Shown: positions 10,943 through 25,300, counted from the first letter of the stretch. The stretch is 64,000 nt of DNA from Cristatella mucedo (GCA_009760855.2 WPIO01000022.1:1415001-1479000); one strand, 5' to 3'. The notes: generated by a model from the letters alone, not told the origin. Program-made: numbers and translations.

Positions 10943-13240
10943 GCGCTTGTTTTTCCCAGAGTATCGTCATGAGCAGCAGAGGACGGAGTTGCCAGGGCAG
11001 GGCAAAGAAAGCCTACTTACTCAAACGTCCGGCTCTCTATTTTAGCGCAGCGCCACACATTTTCAGGTGGAAAGCTGCCAGATAGCTGACCAAGTATCGA
11101 ACTAGAAAATTCTTTAGCTGCTGTAGGTTACTATAGATGGAGTTCCTAATAATCGCAATTCAGGAAACGCTAATCCGAAAGCAACAATTGAGGTCAGATT
11201 TATACCGGCTTGAGTTTCAATATACACGTGCCTTCTATTTAACCTACTGCTCTCATCAGCAAGGTAATAGCGAGAAACATCAGGTCAATTGGCGAGGGTT
11301 AACTTTGGGCCTTGCTACCTAGTCAAGCAATGGCATAATTGTTACGGAGGATTATCAGAGGCCGCCTTCGGAGAAGAAATTGTTTTAGCTGTCTTGTCTT
11401 CATCTTCATCACCGACACGAGTCGTAACACCGAGGAGCATATTTTCAACGCGGCATCTGCATCATCGGTTCTACTGAAGCTTAGAGCAACATGGTTACAC
11501 TTTGCTAGAGTCAAGCGAACGCTTTTAGCTTCATCGCATCTCGTATGGTAGTCAAAATGGTCTCAAAAAAGAAGATGACCAGTGCACAAAAACCAGGACT
11601 AGCAATCAACCAACCATTATTGAATGAGCGTCTGCAACTAGGAATACTATTTCTCTGTGGGAACGTCATGCCTATCAAGTCTTGTTAACCGTACATTCAA
11701 ACAGAGTCCAGAGAATACGAGTGACAACGTCTCGGCGATGTCTTAGCAGACCTCCACTGCACGTCCATTGAAGTTATCTGCTCTGACTTTGTTGACTTAC
11801 TGGTCACGTATTTAAGATTTTGCTTTCTCAAAACATGCTAATATCTTTTGACCGTGTAGGCCAGCTGAATAAACTACTTTGTCATAAACATAAGATAGAA
11901 AAGCAAAGAAGGTGTATATATTCGCCTTCTAAATACCGGTAGCTTCTTCATGGCTTTAATTATTATGCCACAATTTTCTGCCTGCGGGGCATCTTCATAA
12001 TCAGAATCTTAGTATAATCAAATCATAGTTAATATAATTCACATTTGATAAAATGCTAGACAAATGTTGGCGTGCAACCGCTGGCCTTAATTCCGACCGA
12101 GTGATTTGAAGCTAATCCGGAAATTCGGCGAAAAAGAGGCCTGGCGGTTTGTTTTAATGTGTAGGTAGCTAGCTAATGCGCGGATAGTGTGACTAATGCA
12201 TACAATGCCAATGTGCAGATCTGCGTGGCTCGTTTTCGCAAAGAATAATTACATTATAATCATATCATATAACCCTAAGTATATGCCTACATTAAGCGGT
12301 GCAAATCTGTCCTGAACAGCTGCGAAGGCTGAGTCTAGGCTAACTGAACGCGAGGTCGTCTACTGGAACGGTCGCAATTGCCACGCTAGCCAGGAGTGTG
12401 CTCGCTTAACAAGGTCAAGGGCCTATGCCTGCATGGAGTCGTTTATACCGATGAACTATGATAGCCATTGTCAAAGTGTAAAAATTGCACAGCAATCATG
12501 ATCAAGGTGTGCTTCCTAGGTCCTAAAAAGAAAAGCCATAGCTTATCAATCGCAAGTGGCTCCCAGTGACTGCGCCGTTACGGCTAATGATTCAAAAGGC
12601 AGCAGTTTTAAGAGTTTGCTGTGCCGTCGATCATAGTCACCATGTTTCACATAGTTGCTTTCTGAGCAATCACCTAGACAATCGAAACTTGTTTTCAGTT
12701 GATTAAAGAAACAAAGGAAGTAATCAAACTTTTTTGTAGACTATTTTTACCTACAACTCCAAGTGTAAGAGAACTATGTTTGTCCATCATTGCTATAGTA
12801 TATTGCTATAGTGTGAATGAAAATTTTCGAGATTAATTTTGCCAAGAACCACTGTGTTGTGGTGAGAGTTTAGTGCCACGGTGATTCTGGATGGTGACCT
12901 GAGTAGACTGTATTGACTCCCACAAGCCCACCAGCATGGTCATTGGCGGTCGAACTAGCGTCTGTGATAAGGCTTTTGGCACGTACCCCTACAATAGGCT
13001 AGGTTTTTTATTTAGTTAGTCCATCCGTCATATTCGCTGATGTTGCGTCTACACTATGAACATTGTGTAACGATTATAGTACTACCATAACGATAGAGCA
13101 ATGATGAGTGTCAAAAAAGGTGGAGATAATTTGCTGATTTCAATATATATCGCTCCAACATGGACTCTTGTGGTTGAAATAAAATATTGATACGCGACTA
13201 CTTCTCATGGCTATATATCTGAAAGAGTTTTTCAAAGGGT
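10943..13240. other. AT-rich intergenic DNA, nothing recognised
   Basis: There is no open frame above chance length with similarity, no strong tandem repeat and no transposon protein fragment that I can identify. Confidence 0.4.
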
Positions 13241-13313
13241 GGCATTCCGCCACGGCATTCCGCCACGGCATTCCGCCACGGCATTCCGCCACGGCATTCC
13301 GCCACGGCATTCC
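13241..13313. repeat. Minisatellite, about six copies of a 13-bp unit
   Basis: The unit CATTCCGCCACGG repeats head to tail without spacers and almost without change. The last copy has CCACC for CCGCC. Confidence 0.95.
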
Positions 13314-13454
13314 ACCAGCTCGCGCTCTCGGCACCATGAAACTCCATTGGTGTAGCCCGAAATGACGACTGGAGCTTGGGGCACTTACCAGCTTCCGCTT
13401 GGACCAGTTGAGTTAGAAAAATATTTTAATCGGAAAGCTGCCAGACAGTAATAA

Positions 13455-14455
13455 TAATAATACAATTCATTTGAATAGTGCTATTACCGACATTCGATCT
13501 TGGATGTCGGACAGTTTCTTGAAACTAAATAACGACAAAACTGAACTGCTGCTCTATATAACTGTTATTGGACACGTTAAGCGTGCGGCTGGATTAGAAG
13601 GCTTTGCTCTTCTAATAGGTGATGCTGTTGTGCAACCATCACCACGTGCATGAAATTTAAATTTCGTTTTCGTCAGCTGCCGAAATTTTAAAAGCTTTAT
13701 GCAAAAGATTGCTCCTAGAGCTTGCAATCACGTTCGATCTCTTTTTAAGATAAGGAGCTGTCTTTCACAGTGGCTTGCGAAATATGTAGCTAGCTTCTTA
13801 GTTTTGTCTGGGCTTGATTATCGTAATTCCCTTTTGGCTGGGTTATGAAAAATAGGAACTAGGCAAATACAAATGGCTATGAATATGGCGGCACGGCTAG
13901 TTTTCAAGTCCCAGAGGTTTGACCACGAGTCTCGCTTGCTATAAGCGGTAGGCTGCCGGTTGATCAACGAATACAGAGCAAAATTCTTACGCTGACATAC
14001 AAGGCCCGTCACGGCTAGGCTCCTCCATACCTAGCTGAACTGTAGCACAAGTTTCAGACTCCTCGTGCCCTCAGATCAAGTATTGATAATAAATTAGCTG
14101 TTTTATTCCTCCGCTTAAAAACAGTTGTTGACAGAAGCTTTAGCTCTGCAGGTCCTAGACTGTGGAACTCGCTTCCACGATTCTAACGCAACGTCAACTT
14201 CTCTCCTACTATCAACTACGGCACGTAATTTACAGCCGTCTTGAGCAGCTACTTCCATGGCACTCACTACCCCAACTGCTCTCATGACTGTTATGATGCC
14301 AACCTTTTCTTTGTTGCGTGAGATGAAGTCTGTTGGCTACCGAATGCGTAAGAAAGCCGCTCAGGCTGTGAGTCCGCTATGCAACACTTTCCTGTGTAGC
14401 ACACACATGGTCTTTGTGGCTTTGTGGAGTTACAGACGGAGATAAATTACATTAC
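13455..14455 (+). mobile_element. LINE-B copy: RT remnant with 3' tail
   Basis: A reverse-transcriptase remnant of the L2/CR1 group begins near ITDIRSWMSDSFLKLNNDKTE (13482-13544), the region just after the YADD box in this group. It continues with stops and frameshifts to NKLAVLFLRLKTVVDRSFSS (about 14089). The tail MPTFSLLREMKSVGYRMR, then TTTGTGGAGTTACAGACGGA and ATTACATTACA, matches the copy at 1441-1850. Stops and shifts throughout make it inactive. It is 5'-truncated, as most LINE copies are. Confidence 0.82.
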
Positions 14456-14461
14456 AATAGG

Positions 14462-14575
14462 AAAAATTAATCTATATTCAGGCAGCTTCACATGTGCCAT
14501 GGGGCTCGAACCCACGTCCTCTGTCATATTCACCTTGACCTCGGTCGTTAAAGGGGAGCACCTAGATCACTATCA
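14462..14575 (-). mobile_element. SINE-A copy, partial
   Basis: On the minus strand, GTGGGTTCGAGCCCCATGG is an excellent tRNA-type B box, with an A-box-like GGTGCTCCCC upstream. The 3' part (CATGTGAAGCTGCCTGAATA) begins the LINE-like tail but is cut short against the end of the LINE-B copy. A (TATCAA)n-like run follows at 14573-14600. Confidence 0.65.
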
Positions 14576-14599
14576 GTATCAATATCAATATCAGAGTAA

Positions 14600-15505
14600 G
14601 CATGGCCGACCGGAAGTCGTACTGCATATGCCATTGGTAAGCGACTATCTTGCATAAATAAAATCTGCCCATGATTCTTCACGAGGGTCATACTATATGG
14701 TTAATAGAAATTTAAAGCTGGCCAGCACGTTCGTACGTTCCGTACGTGTAACTCATTGCAGATTCGCTACCCAGCGCTGAAGGATATTTTTACGTGAATT
14801 AGATTTGTGTTGAGCACCATCCGGTCCCCCTTCCAAAGCCAAGTTGTTGTCCGTAATTTTTCAGGGTTGCAAGTGCTAGCTAGTTGATTATAATCAGAAA
14901 AAATTGCAAAATTACATATTTACTTATTAGCGGGTGTGGATTTCCTGATCAATCTCAGCAACAATATGCCTAACTGCAGCTCCCGTAAAACCAGCTTAGA
15001 TTAGCTAAGCTGGTTACTCTGATCGTTACTCTGATGCTTCTCATCTGGAGATGAGATTTCTAAGCTTTTCTATTTGTTCATGAAACACCTGAAATTCGAT
15101 CTGAGAAAGAGTATACTATAACACTAGATAACATATTTCAGTTTTTTCCTCAGTTAAAAAGTGCACTTTCCTTATCCACTAAACCTTAAATAAATAGCAA
15201 ATAGCTACAGCTCAAAAAAAAATTCTTGTGTGGTCAGGGCATTATTATTTTAAAATTCATCCTTTTGCTGCTAGTCAAGTCGTGGAATTCAGATTCTTGC
15301 AGATAGCGCTCATCGTGTCACTACCCGAGTTAGTGATGGTCAGGCGGACATAAGAATGTGCTGTATTATCTAAACAGAAGTGTAAAATTTCAGGTGCCAT
15401 AAGCAAGCACTTTGTTGATGTTATTGCAGAGTTAGAGAATAGTACATATTTGATTGATATGGCATCGTGAGGCTGCTTGTACCCATTGGATAAAAGTATA
15501 ACGAT
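14600..15505. other. AT-rich intergenic DNA, nothing recognised
   Basis: No coding similarity or clear repeat is visible. The short CGTTCGTACGTTCCGTACGTG at about 14728 is locally palindromic only. Confidence 0.4.
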
Positions 15506-15507
15506 AT

Positions 15508-15645
15508 AATTTATTTGTACAGCACCCTAAGCGAACTTGATCTCTATTCAGGCGCTTCACATATGCACCAGGGCTCGAGCCCACGACCTCGGCCAGCCCT
15601 TGGTCTAGGAGAGCACCTTTACCACTAGGCCAAACCAGCGTGACA
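15508..15645 (-). mobile_element. SINE-A copy, near full length
   Basis: The minus strand reads, in order, an A-box region (GGTTTGGCCTAGTGGTAAAG), a B box (GTGGGCTCGAGCCCTGG), then a tail GTGAAGCGCCTGAATAGAGA, CAAGTTCGCTTAGGGTGCTG and TACAAATAAATT. The tail parallels the 3' stem-loop of LINE-A (GTAAAGCGCCTAGAAAGAGA, then TTAAGTTCTCTGAGGGCGCT). It is the clearest of the SINE-A copies. The head is tRNA-like, but the unit is not a tRNA gene because the rest of the cloverleaf is poor and the body is repeated elsewhere. Confidence 0.78.
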
Positions 15646-15649
15646 TATT

Positions 15650-16790
15650 TGAGTCAGAATTCCATAGCGACATCTGCCGTTAGTTGAGGAGAGCAACTTG
15701 CTAACGACATTGTGTCTCGAATTACAAACTCTTCAGCTCAACCACCACATAAACGCACCGACAGAACATCCGAGCTTCCGAGTTATAGAAGGGAGAAAAG
15801 TAATGAAGCTGTCGTTCGTTGCTGCCAGCATGCTGCCAAGAACGCATATTTCTGATGGTCAAAGGGAATAAAGGCAGCGAAAAGGTAGCCAAACTCACTC
15901 TCCAATGAAACAAATATGAGAAACACGTACAAGACAATTCTGGGTTTGAACTTACAGCATTTTGTGGACAGCTTAACGAGACATGAGAGAAAAATACTTC
16001 CTCCGTGAAAGCCCCTGTTAAGATGTGCGAAGCCTGCAAAGCATACTTCGACATGCCTGCCGGGAGTCCTGGGCCGGGCAGCCTATTTCACTGCACGACC
16101 GCTGCAAGAGAACTCTTGACGGTCAGGTGAACAATAGCTGCTAGCTGCCCGCTAGATGGAATTTCTCGTAGGATAATTTGGTAATACGCGAATCAAAATT
16201 TTCATTTATTTACTTGCGGTACAGGCTAATACAGATGAGAAAAGAGATTTCCGCGAAGTTTCCCGTCCCAAGAATGTGACGAAACCGGCTGACCACTCAG
16301 CTGCAGCCGCTACTTCTGCGTGGCAGTGGAGCCCTAGAAACCTCGAAATAGCAAGAGTCCGCCTCTAATCAGTATCCACGCATTCCTTCATTCTTCGCCC
16401 ATGTACCACACTGCTCTGAGCTCCCTGTATCCGTTGAGGCATCAGCCATCTTCGGGAGAGAGCAGCAGGTCAGACAGCGAGAAAGATATTGCCGATCCAG
16501 GCTCCAATTTTATAGATATGACTGAATAGAGAAACCCCTACTTTCCCAACCAGAAAGACCTCAGCGATTTGATCAGAGACCACAGTCCTACCTTGGTCCA
16601 CTAACGAGTGTCTAACATCCAGGCTAAAAGAGTGAAACAAGTTGGAAGACAGTGTAAAAAGAAGAGATCAGAAAAATTGTCACCAGCGTTTTTCTAACTA
16701 CTTCAGTCGGCAAGATGGACTGCTCTTCTGTAAAAACGTAGCCGATCTATTCCAAAATCGTACGAAGTGCGGCAAATTCGCCAGGAAGCT
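15650..16790. other. Intergenic DNA, nothing recognised
   Basis: A minus-strand frame at 15722-16054 (110 codons, MSKYALQASHILTGAF...) has no recognisable domain and is not supported by anything else. Confidence 0.35.
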
Positions 16791-16792
16791 TA

Positions 16793-16985
16793 ATAATAAT
16801 AGTAATGATAATGTACTTGATAAAGCGCCCTCAGAGAACTTAATCTCTTTCTAGGCGCTTTACATTTGCTGCAAAGGGAAATGCAATTGAATGGTAAGTA
16901 AAATCATGCTTGAAAAACAAACAAAATGAATAACATGGTTAGGGGTGACATGCACAGGGTCAGCATGCAAGCTTAACAGGATGGC
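16793..16985 (-). mobile_element. LINE-A 3' tail fragment
   Basis: Plus-strand (AATA)n, then GATAAAGCGCCCTCAGAGAA and CTTAATCTCTTTCTAGGCGC, is the reverse complement of the LINE-A stem-loop. It is followed by the family's untranslated region, ending at TGACATGCACAGGGTCAGCA. Only the 3' untranslated region is present. Confidence 0.88.
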
Positions 16986-16989
16986 GAAG

Positions 16990-17735
16990 TCTACTTGAGT
17001 AGTTTCATCGCAATGACTTTGAACGTCGTAGTTAAGGACCGTATACAGAGAGCAGACGATGGGAGACCATGTTTATGGGCCTCTTTGAGGAAGCGATTTG
17101 AAATATAGCCAACAATCTGGAACGTATACTTATTTATGAGCCCTTTGGGGTAATAATTTTTTTATTACTTTAGATTCATAAATAATAATTGTGACTAACT
17201 TTTAGCCGCAAGACGTTAATTTGTCAATTCTCTCTTCTGAAATTGGCTTATTTTAAGTTAATCACTACCCTGATCACAAAAGCAAAGATTTTCGTGAGTA
17301 ATGTCCATTCTTGTACCAGCGAGGTGTAAGCAGTTAGCAAATGACACTTGTTACCCCAGGGAACAAATCGTGTTACATAATGTAGTAGTCGATCCTATTA
17401 TTAGCTTCTATTACGCACCAGCGTACTTAGTTTTCCTCGTAGCGGATGCCGATAAGTCAGATCGTCAGCCGAGCTATTAAAAGCAGAAACCGCACAGAAT
17501 CTGACGCTGTGACTTATATCTTGCCCCAATAACTTACTTGACCATTCGTAAATGACAGAACAACTTTTCCAAGAGTGAGAACCGAAGGTACGCTATATTT
17601 TTCTGCATTTTCGAGATCACTGACAGCCGCTGCTATGTCTACCGATAGCTATTCAGTACAGATACATTCTTCCTAGTTTCAGTTTTTAGCCTGTAACACA
17701 TACGCGTGTCTTTGTGACTTACTCTCAAAACCATA
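16990..17735. other. Intergenic DNA, nothing recognised
   Basis: There are scattered short frames only. No repeat family or conserved protein was seen. Confidence 0.35.
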
Positions 17736-17959
17736 AAAATGCCTGCCCGGGGTTACAGAGATCGTGATTCCAAAACTTCTGTTCTATTAGCAAGGAGGCT
17801 TTGCAACACTGGGAGCTCACACGGCACCGGGAGGGAAGATGATTTACGATCTGAAAGCTCTGAAAGTAATATCAGTGACTGCAATCTATGTGAGGTCTGC
17901 AAGGCTAGAACAACTTCTGCCCAGCCCAGTCTCCCTCATGCCGCTGCCGTCAAAGACAC

Positions 17960-19240
17960 TGACTGGATAGAGCTGTGGCAGATCAGCTGAACTCCTATAT
18001 TGAAACTTCAACCTCGCATTAGAGCTGAGCACTCAAAAGATTCAGCATGGCTTAACAAGTATAAGGACCTTTTCAAGAACGTAGAATTAGATAATGTGTT
18101 TCAGCTTGTTTTGCTTGATAAATCTGCAGCATTTTATACTATTGATCATGCAATTCTTCTAGAGCACCTCTCATCTCGCCTGAGCATTGATGAAACTGCA
18201 GAATAATGCTCAATCCTATGTCAGTGGGAGATTCCAGAGTATTGAGTTGAACTACAAAAAGTTATCCAAGGGACCACTAAAGTATAAGATACCTCGGGGC
18301 TCTGTGGTTAGTCTGCTTCTCTTCACAATGTATACTCTACCTCTAGCCTATGTGATCGCAAAGCAAAATCTGCGCTTTCACTTCTGTGCAGTGGACACCT
18401 CAGTTGCACCTGTGCTTTAATCCCTTCCGACCCTCTAGCACGTCGTGTTCTCTTAACTCCCTTGCTACATGTATTGCTGACATCCCCACGTGGATGGTAG
18501 GAAATTTTCTCAAATTAAATGATGATAAAACTAACTTAATAGTTAAGTTAAGCCAAGGATTATTAAAAAATTTGACAGCTTTGAGCTCAATATTGACTCC
18601 GCCAGCCTATCTCCTTTCGCATCTGCACGTAATCTATCTAGGTTTAATATTCCACAGCTACCCTTCACTAGACGTCCACATAAGCTCCGCAGTCAAGTCT
18701 GCTTACATTTAGCTACGCAACATTGCTAAAATTCGGGCTTTCTTAGACAAAGAAACTACATCGAAATTGGCCCATGCATTTGTAACATCCCATCTCGATT
18801 TCTGCACTTCACTTGATGCTGGTGCAAAAGAGGCTCTTACAGCTGGTGCAACAATCTTCTGCTAGGCATGTCTGTCGTGAGCGTCGCAGTTGCCTCATCA
18901 CACCACTTCTTAACTACCTTCACTGGCTCCCAATCAAGCAGCGTATTGGCTTCAAGTTTCTGTCACTTACTTTTATCCCCCATGTTCTAGAGCCAGTCAA
19001 GCTATAAGGGCTATTTCCCTACCAGGCTAGACATCGTACCACCCACGTTACAGGCTCAAATTGTTTATCTATGTCTCTTACGAGCCTCAAAACCTTTGGA
19101 GATCGTTCATATGGTCCCCATGCCTGGAAATCACTCCCAACTGACGTGACGACATACCCCGGCTAGACATTTAAAAAGAAGCTTAAAACACATCTATTTT
19201 TTTATCATTTAGTGGGTCCTTATTATTCGTCCTGGTGTGC
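17960..19240 (+). mobile_element. LINE-A copy: reverse transcriptase remnant
   Basis: Fragments of an L2/CR1-type reverse transcriptase follow in order across three frames: LVLLDKSAAFYTIDHAILLE (the finger/palm block), GRFQSIELNYKKLSKGPLKY, LRFHFCAVDTS at the catalytic position, CIADIPTWMVGNFLKLNDDK, and the C-terminal thumb-like HAFVTSHLDFC. The catalytic YADD is changed to CAVD, and there are many stops and shifts, so it cannot be active. The right end near 19240 holds the family's LVGPYYSSWCAYGC-like end, but the 3' stem-loop is missing. Confidence 0.82.
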
Positions 19241-19259
19241 TTATGGGTGCTGAAACTCA

Positions 19260-19427
19260 TCCTGCTGCTACCAACCGTATCTACACGTTGACCCTGTGGT
19301 GTCACGTTAACAATGTAATGATGCTGTTACATCTAACAGTGTTGCACTTGATAGACATTGCGAATATAACTTATAGTCATTTGATCATAATTGTTTGCAT
19401 GCATTATAGTTTTTATATGCTAACGCG

Positions 19428-19430
<3 letters not shown>
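19260..19430. other. LINE-A-like 3' UTR trace
   Basis: The words TGCTTATGGGTGCTGA and GCTGCTACCAACC just downstream of the LINE frame resemble the LINE-A 3' untranslated region (TGCTTATGCGTGCTGA, GCTGCCACTAACC), but decay rapidly. Confidence 0.5.

Positions 19431-19520
<90 letters not shown>
19431..19520. repeat. (AC)36 microsatellite followed by (AT)n
   Basis: A pure AC dinucleotide run from 19431 to 19502, then AT to 19520. Confidence 0.98.
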
Positions 19521-20097
19521 GCGCACACACACATAGCCTTCACGTATTCAGCCAATATTATTTGGCCCTCTAATTTCGGCCCCGTCACGGATAAAACAGA
19601 TGAAAATATAAAAAGCTCGGGGGGGGGGGTACAAAGTTGCTTACCTATGCCAGCATTGACTCCGCTGAGTCCGGGCAGGCTCGGGCATGGCACATTTAGC
19701 GAGCATCTCCGAGCGCATGGCCGCCGCGACGAACCTTAGTGCAGCTCTGTTAAATGTGTATTAACAAGGAAGCGACCACGTAACTTATCTAGTCTAAAAC
19801 AACCTAAGAGGCTTTTGAACCTACTTCCGCAATCCAGGTACGGTCTAAGATTCTTTGCCATCCATTAAACTTACCGCTGGCTTCAATGCAGCGGTCGCAA
19901 TTGGAGGACAACCAACAGAAGCCCAGCGGAGAGACAGCCCAGCCCCTGCACAGTAGTTCCTTTAATACCGAGCGGTTCAGATGCACACGCACGTCTCGTC
20001 TAAAATGAATGCGTATCTTGGTCACAGAAGTCCTAGATTCGCTATGCCACGTGACATTCATACGAGTATACTCATCGTGGCGGCGCCATCGATCGAG

Positions 20098-20528
20098 CTA
20101 GTCGTGGTATATGCCGTACACGGTGGCCGTGCAGTAGGTCAGCACTGTGGTGTGCGTAGCGGTTGCGTAACTGTCAAAATGGCTGTCCCACGAGCACCTG
20201 CTGACGACGTGCAAGCCTTGGCGCTCTTTCTGTCCGAAGGCGGCTACGACGACAAGCTTGTAGCGCTCGAACGACAGCTGCTTCACGCGTCTTTTAATTT
20301 CGTCGCACAGCGCCTGCGTGACCTCCGTGGCGGTATCTGCGTCGTACTCTTTACCTTCGATCAACTCGAGCAGAACCTCCCTTATGACCTTGGAGACGAG
20401 GGCGCTGTCAAACTTCCTGATCGGCTCCAGTCTGTAGGTGGGCTGGACGGTGGCGCTCGGAGGCTTCGACGCCTCCCTCGCCCTGTGGCGTCGCCTGTAG
20501 GCCGTCTGACTCCTCTGCTGCAGCAGCA

Positions 20529-20571
<43 letters not shown>

Positions 20572-20805
20572 ACCTCGGACGGCGCTGATCTCTTTTGCAT
20601 ACTCGCTGGGATCCCTGTCGTCGGCGGGCGCGGCGTGCGAGCAAAGCTTGCCGTTTCCGCTAGTTTTCAGCGTCTGCGTAATCAGACCAGTCATTTGACC
20701 TTTGTGAGCCGACATGGCCATCGCCCAGTCGCTCTCCTGTCGCAAGCCTCTCTCGCCAGTCCTCTGGCGCTCGATCGGTCCCCGGCGGCGGCGGATAGCA
20801 GCCAC
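20098..20805 (-). CDS. Tctex1-domain dynein light chain protein (DYNLT4/DYNLT5-like)
   Basis: Tctex1-type light chains dimerise and link cargo or axonemal partners to dynein intermediate chains. The 235-codon frame has a variable basic N-terminus, a run of 13 glutamines (residues 80-92), then a full Tctex1 domain at about 122-235: PTYRLEPIRKFDSALV, IREVLLELIEGKEYDA, ALCDEIKRRVKQL, RYKLVVVAAFGQ, SRCSWDSHFDSY and a C-terminal TVYGIYHD. The RYK, SRC-W-D and final VY-YxD pattern is the signature of the TCTEX1D/DYNLT subfamily rather than of the short DYNLT1/3 chains (about 113 aa). No intron is needed. The start is uncertain: Met29 or Met31 are alternatives, and an upstream exon is possible. I cannot separate DYNLT4 from DYNLT5 orthology, so no symbol is given. 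Confidence 0.88.
20527..20571. repeat. CTG/CAG trinucleotide repeat inside the Tctex1 gene
   Basis: An uninterrupted CTG run on the plus strand is read as CAG (glutamine) in the minus-strand gene. It lies between the basic N-terminal region and the Tctex1 domain, so length changes would alter a linker. Confidence 0.93.
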
Positions 20806-23254
<2,449 letters not shown>

Positions 23255-23469
23255 AGCATGTAAATTGCGGTACTGCCATAGTGAGTAAAGAAAAGGCTGA
23301 AAGGAAGAGATAATTTGATACTTTGTATACGTACGCACAGTTGAAATTCGACCGTGAATAGCTAGAACTTGACAGGACTGCGACGCTAATACGGTTTTTT
23401 CAAAGGGCGGCCATGACATTCCAGCAGCTTGAGTGCTTTGCCCTAGGAACCCCTTCAGCGGTCGCTTGA

Positions 23470-23535
23470 GCGCTTCCGGTGCTTCCGGCGCTTCCGGCGC
23501 TTCCGGCGCTTCCAGTGCTTCTGGCGCCAACTGCA
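23470..23535. repeat. 9-bp minisatellite GCTTCCGGC
   Basis: Six to seven head-to-tail units of GCTTCCGGC/T with minor changes. In one minus-strand frame it reads as an Glu-Ala-Pro repeat, but no gene supports that frame. Confidence 0.85.
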
Positions 23536-23699
23536 CTTCCGGCGCTTCCGTCTGGATCGGCTGAATGTTGTCGTATCGGCGCAAGCTCGCAGATTTTTGT
23601 AGGTCAATTTTTACATTTGCGCTACCGTGCATTGTGCTTAAAAGTTTTGTTAAATGGCTGTGAATTAAGGGCAGAATTTAAATTAGCAGCGTGTTCATC

Positions 23700-25300
23700 T
23701 CTATTCAGGCAACAAATCGACTAAATAAGCTGGTGTTAGTGACTGCATGGTGTTACGCATGCAAAAGCAAACAAGCGCCATGCTTAGAGCCGCTCTCACT
23801 AAAGCAAGCGTGAAGACATTCGGGGTTACCAAATAGTAGGACCCGTGGCTAGCAGCAAGCACTGAATGGGACACAGGCAAGCACGCAGACCACACAGGAA
23901 CGAGCACACGTGAACGAAAGGGCAATTTCACTGAGGCATAGTGGGAAGCCGGCCGGAACAGTGCTGGCTGATTTCTGCTAAGATGCAAGCGCGATGCCAG
24001 GTCATTTCGGAAGCGCTCGCTGCCACGAGCGCAGAGCTCTGACTAAAACCGTAAGCAATTTCGCGGAGACCGCTCTTTAGTACCAAATGAGGACTCGGCA
24101 CTCTGATGTAAGATGCGCGCCGGCGGCGATAAAAACCAGTTGCAGCAATTAAACCTGCAGCCGCGCAGCGAAACGGTGCAAGGGAAAACCCATTTCGCAA
24201 CGAGTGCGGGAGAATGCGATTGGTTAGAAAGGAAACCGATCCAGAACACATCGCAGGCACGAAGGAAATCTTCTAAAAAGAATGCCGCCCGCGTAGACGA
24301 CGCCACCGCCATCGGTCGGCGGTCGTCGCCAGGCGGGCGGCACGACACGTCTGCGAAGCCCACGGGCGGCCGGCTCCGCGACGAGAGGGTGGCGCGCTCG
24401 CGGAGCGGACCGCAGCGGTGGCCGGCGCGAGTCGCGGCGGTAGCGGGCCGATTGTGCGGACGAAGCGGGGTGCGGCACGATGGCGTCAAAAGCCCGCCCA
24501 ACCGCGTCGTGCTATTACGGTCGCGAGAACGCTTAGGCGAATGGGGCGCTTCCCCCCCCCCCCGGCAAAGACTGCAGCCGCCGCCCGAATGAGGACGCCA
24601 GGTTGCCCCAGCCGGATGCAAACGTGGCGGCTCGCGATGGGCTAGCGCTCTTCCCAATCTGCGCCCGCTGCTCGACCTCCCGGGGCGGGCTGGCCACCGC
24701 AGCGCGGGCGGGCGGCGGCCAGCCGCATAGCAGGGGGGGGGGGGGAACCCGACTTTTGTGGCGGCGGAGCAGCAGTCGTCGCGCAGGCAAGAGCCAGTCG
24801 GCGGCCAGTCGGCTTAGGTCCGCTCCGCCCCGCGCCCCTACTTGGAACGAGAAGACTCTGAAGCAGTGTGCGTCGCCGCCGGCAAGACCCGGGCATCCCT
24901 GGCAATCTTCTGGTAAACTGGCGGCCCTCACTTGGGCCTACCATCCAAGCTGTCCGAGAGGGATAGACCATCGCGAAAAGCGAGCGACTCGAAAGGAGGC
25001 TGCAATGGCTGCGCATTTTCACGTCGCCTCTCTAGAGGAGCGGCAGCCGTAGGTTTTTTGCGTTCATGCTCGATACGGAGAGCCAAAGAGCTTGGGACTC
25101 GGCGCGCTCGCAGGTAGGCGCGCGCGCGCGCCGAGTCAGCTTCCGTAGCAGAGAAGCCGTACGTCGTAAAGTCGAAGCGACGGTAATCGATCGGAACGAG
25201 TCTCGAGAGGACACCCAGAGCGCGCTCAGACGAGCTCTCGGCGCGCTATTACGCCACGCGCGTGCCGAATTACGCGCTGCTGCGTAGCTGTTCGAACGAA
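23700..25300. other. Second GC-rich block, no gene recognised
   Basis: From about 24100 to 25280 the sequence is GC- and CpG-rich with poly-C (24549-24562) and poly-G (about 24733-24745) runs. Long frames exist on both strands (24043-24657 minus, 24603-25052 plus) but are low-complexity and overlap. It could be a promoter CpG island for an unseen transcript. Confidence 0.35.

Noticed and set aside
13241-13313. CRISPR-like array
   Set aside because: The 13-bp units have no spacers and the genome is eukaryotic.
15541-15645. tRNA genes at SINE heads
   Set aside because: B boxes are good, but acceptor and anticodon stems do not fold convincingly, and the heads recur with a common non-tRNA tail, so they are SINEs.
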